Source: Clostridia bacterium (GTDB lineage: Bacteria > Bacillota > Clostridia > Oscillospirales > CAG-272). From it: a stretch of 5,798 nucleotides of DNA. This document shows positions 5,626 through 5,798 of this stretch, piece by piece. Position 1 is the first letter of the stretch; each line of letters starts with the position of its first letter. The position numbers were made by a program, and so were the translations under genes. Location of the stretch: the NCBI GenBank assembly GCA_017629395.1, contig JAGBXH010000121.1, positions 1 through 5,798 of the forward strand. The letters run 5' to 3'. A model generated the notes under the pieces. It searched no databases. It was given only the letters and a program-made list of their open reading frames with translations, and was not told the origin of the DNA.

Positions 5626-5798
5626 ATGAGGATAGAAACTTTTAGCATGTTGCCCGAGGCAGCAAAGCAAATACGCATCACGGTATTTATGCAAGAGCAA
5701 GGATTTACGGAAGAATTTGACGATCTTGACGGGGTTGCAACGCATTTGGTTCTTTTTGACGAGCAAGAGCCCGTGGCAACCTGCCGCATCTGGCTTGA
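5626..5798 (+). CDS. GNAT-family N-acetyltransferase, N-terminal part (truncated by window end)
   Basis: An open frame from ATG at 5626 continues past the last base; 57 residues are visible. The sequence IRITVFMQEQGF (16-27), then EFDDLD (30-35), a His at 40 and PVATCRIWL (49-57) match the N-terminal pattern of small GNAT acetyltransferases of the ElaA/YitI-like type (R..VF..EQG...E.D..D..A.H......PV...R). These transfer acetyl from acetyl-CoA to an amine; the substrate cannot be told from this fragment and the acetyl-CoA-binding motif lies beyond the window. An in-frame ATG at 5599 would add nine residues, but it lies between the -10 and the expected transcription start and has no ribosome binding site, so 5626 is preferred. 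It is separated from the transporter genes by a terminator and has its own promoter. Confidence 0.85.
   Translation, partial: MRIETFSMLPEAAKQIRITVFMQEQGFTEEFDDLDGVATHLVLFDEQEPVATCRIWL

Overview
The window reads as chromosomal DNA from a Bacillota bacterium, most likely class Clostridia. The pointers are strong AGGAGG-type ribosome binding sites, consensus sigma-A-like promoters, hairpin-plus-T-run terminators, a MEP-pathway dxs gene, and tandem genes of the CorC/HlyC type. A repeat at the left edge resembles palindromic repeats I recall from gut Oscillospiraceae/Faecalibacterium-like genomes. That last point is memory, not a search, so the family-level placement is tentative.

Layout. Positions 1-277 are one near-perfect giant inverted repeat: two 137-base arms around a 3-base apex, with only three non-Watson-Crick positions. 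A terminator (283-319) for leftward transcription follows. Two minus-strand genes come next: a small SdpI-family membrane protein (372-749) and, upstream of it in the direction of transcription, dxs (816-2699), the first enzyme of non-mevalonate isoprenoid synthesis. They are 66 bases apart with no terminator between them, so they probably form a two-gene transcript. The AT-rich region 2700-2910 is a divergent promoter region. It holds an extended -10 promoter for dxs, a perfect-consensus promoter for the rightward genes, a 14-base perfect palindrome and spaced A/T tracts.

Rightward, two paralogous CNNM/CorC-type transporters (2911-4206 and 4203-5513) overlap by 4 bases (ATGA) and end at a strong terminator (5520-5558). 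Both have the DUF21/CNNM membrane domain, a CBS pair and a CorC_HlyC C-terminal domain. The first copy has lost consensus residues in its CBS and C-terminal domains that the second keeps, which suggests an unequal, possibly heteromeric pair. A further rightward gene with its own promoter starts at 5626 and runs off the window. It encodes the N-terminus of a GNAT acetyltransferase.

The coding content is ordinary housekeeping and transport. I see no evidence for a new multi-gene system. The most unusual item is the giant palindrome at 1-277, followed by the asymmetry of the tandem transporter pair.
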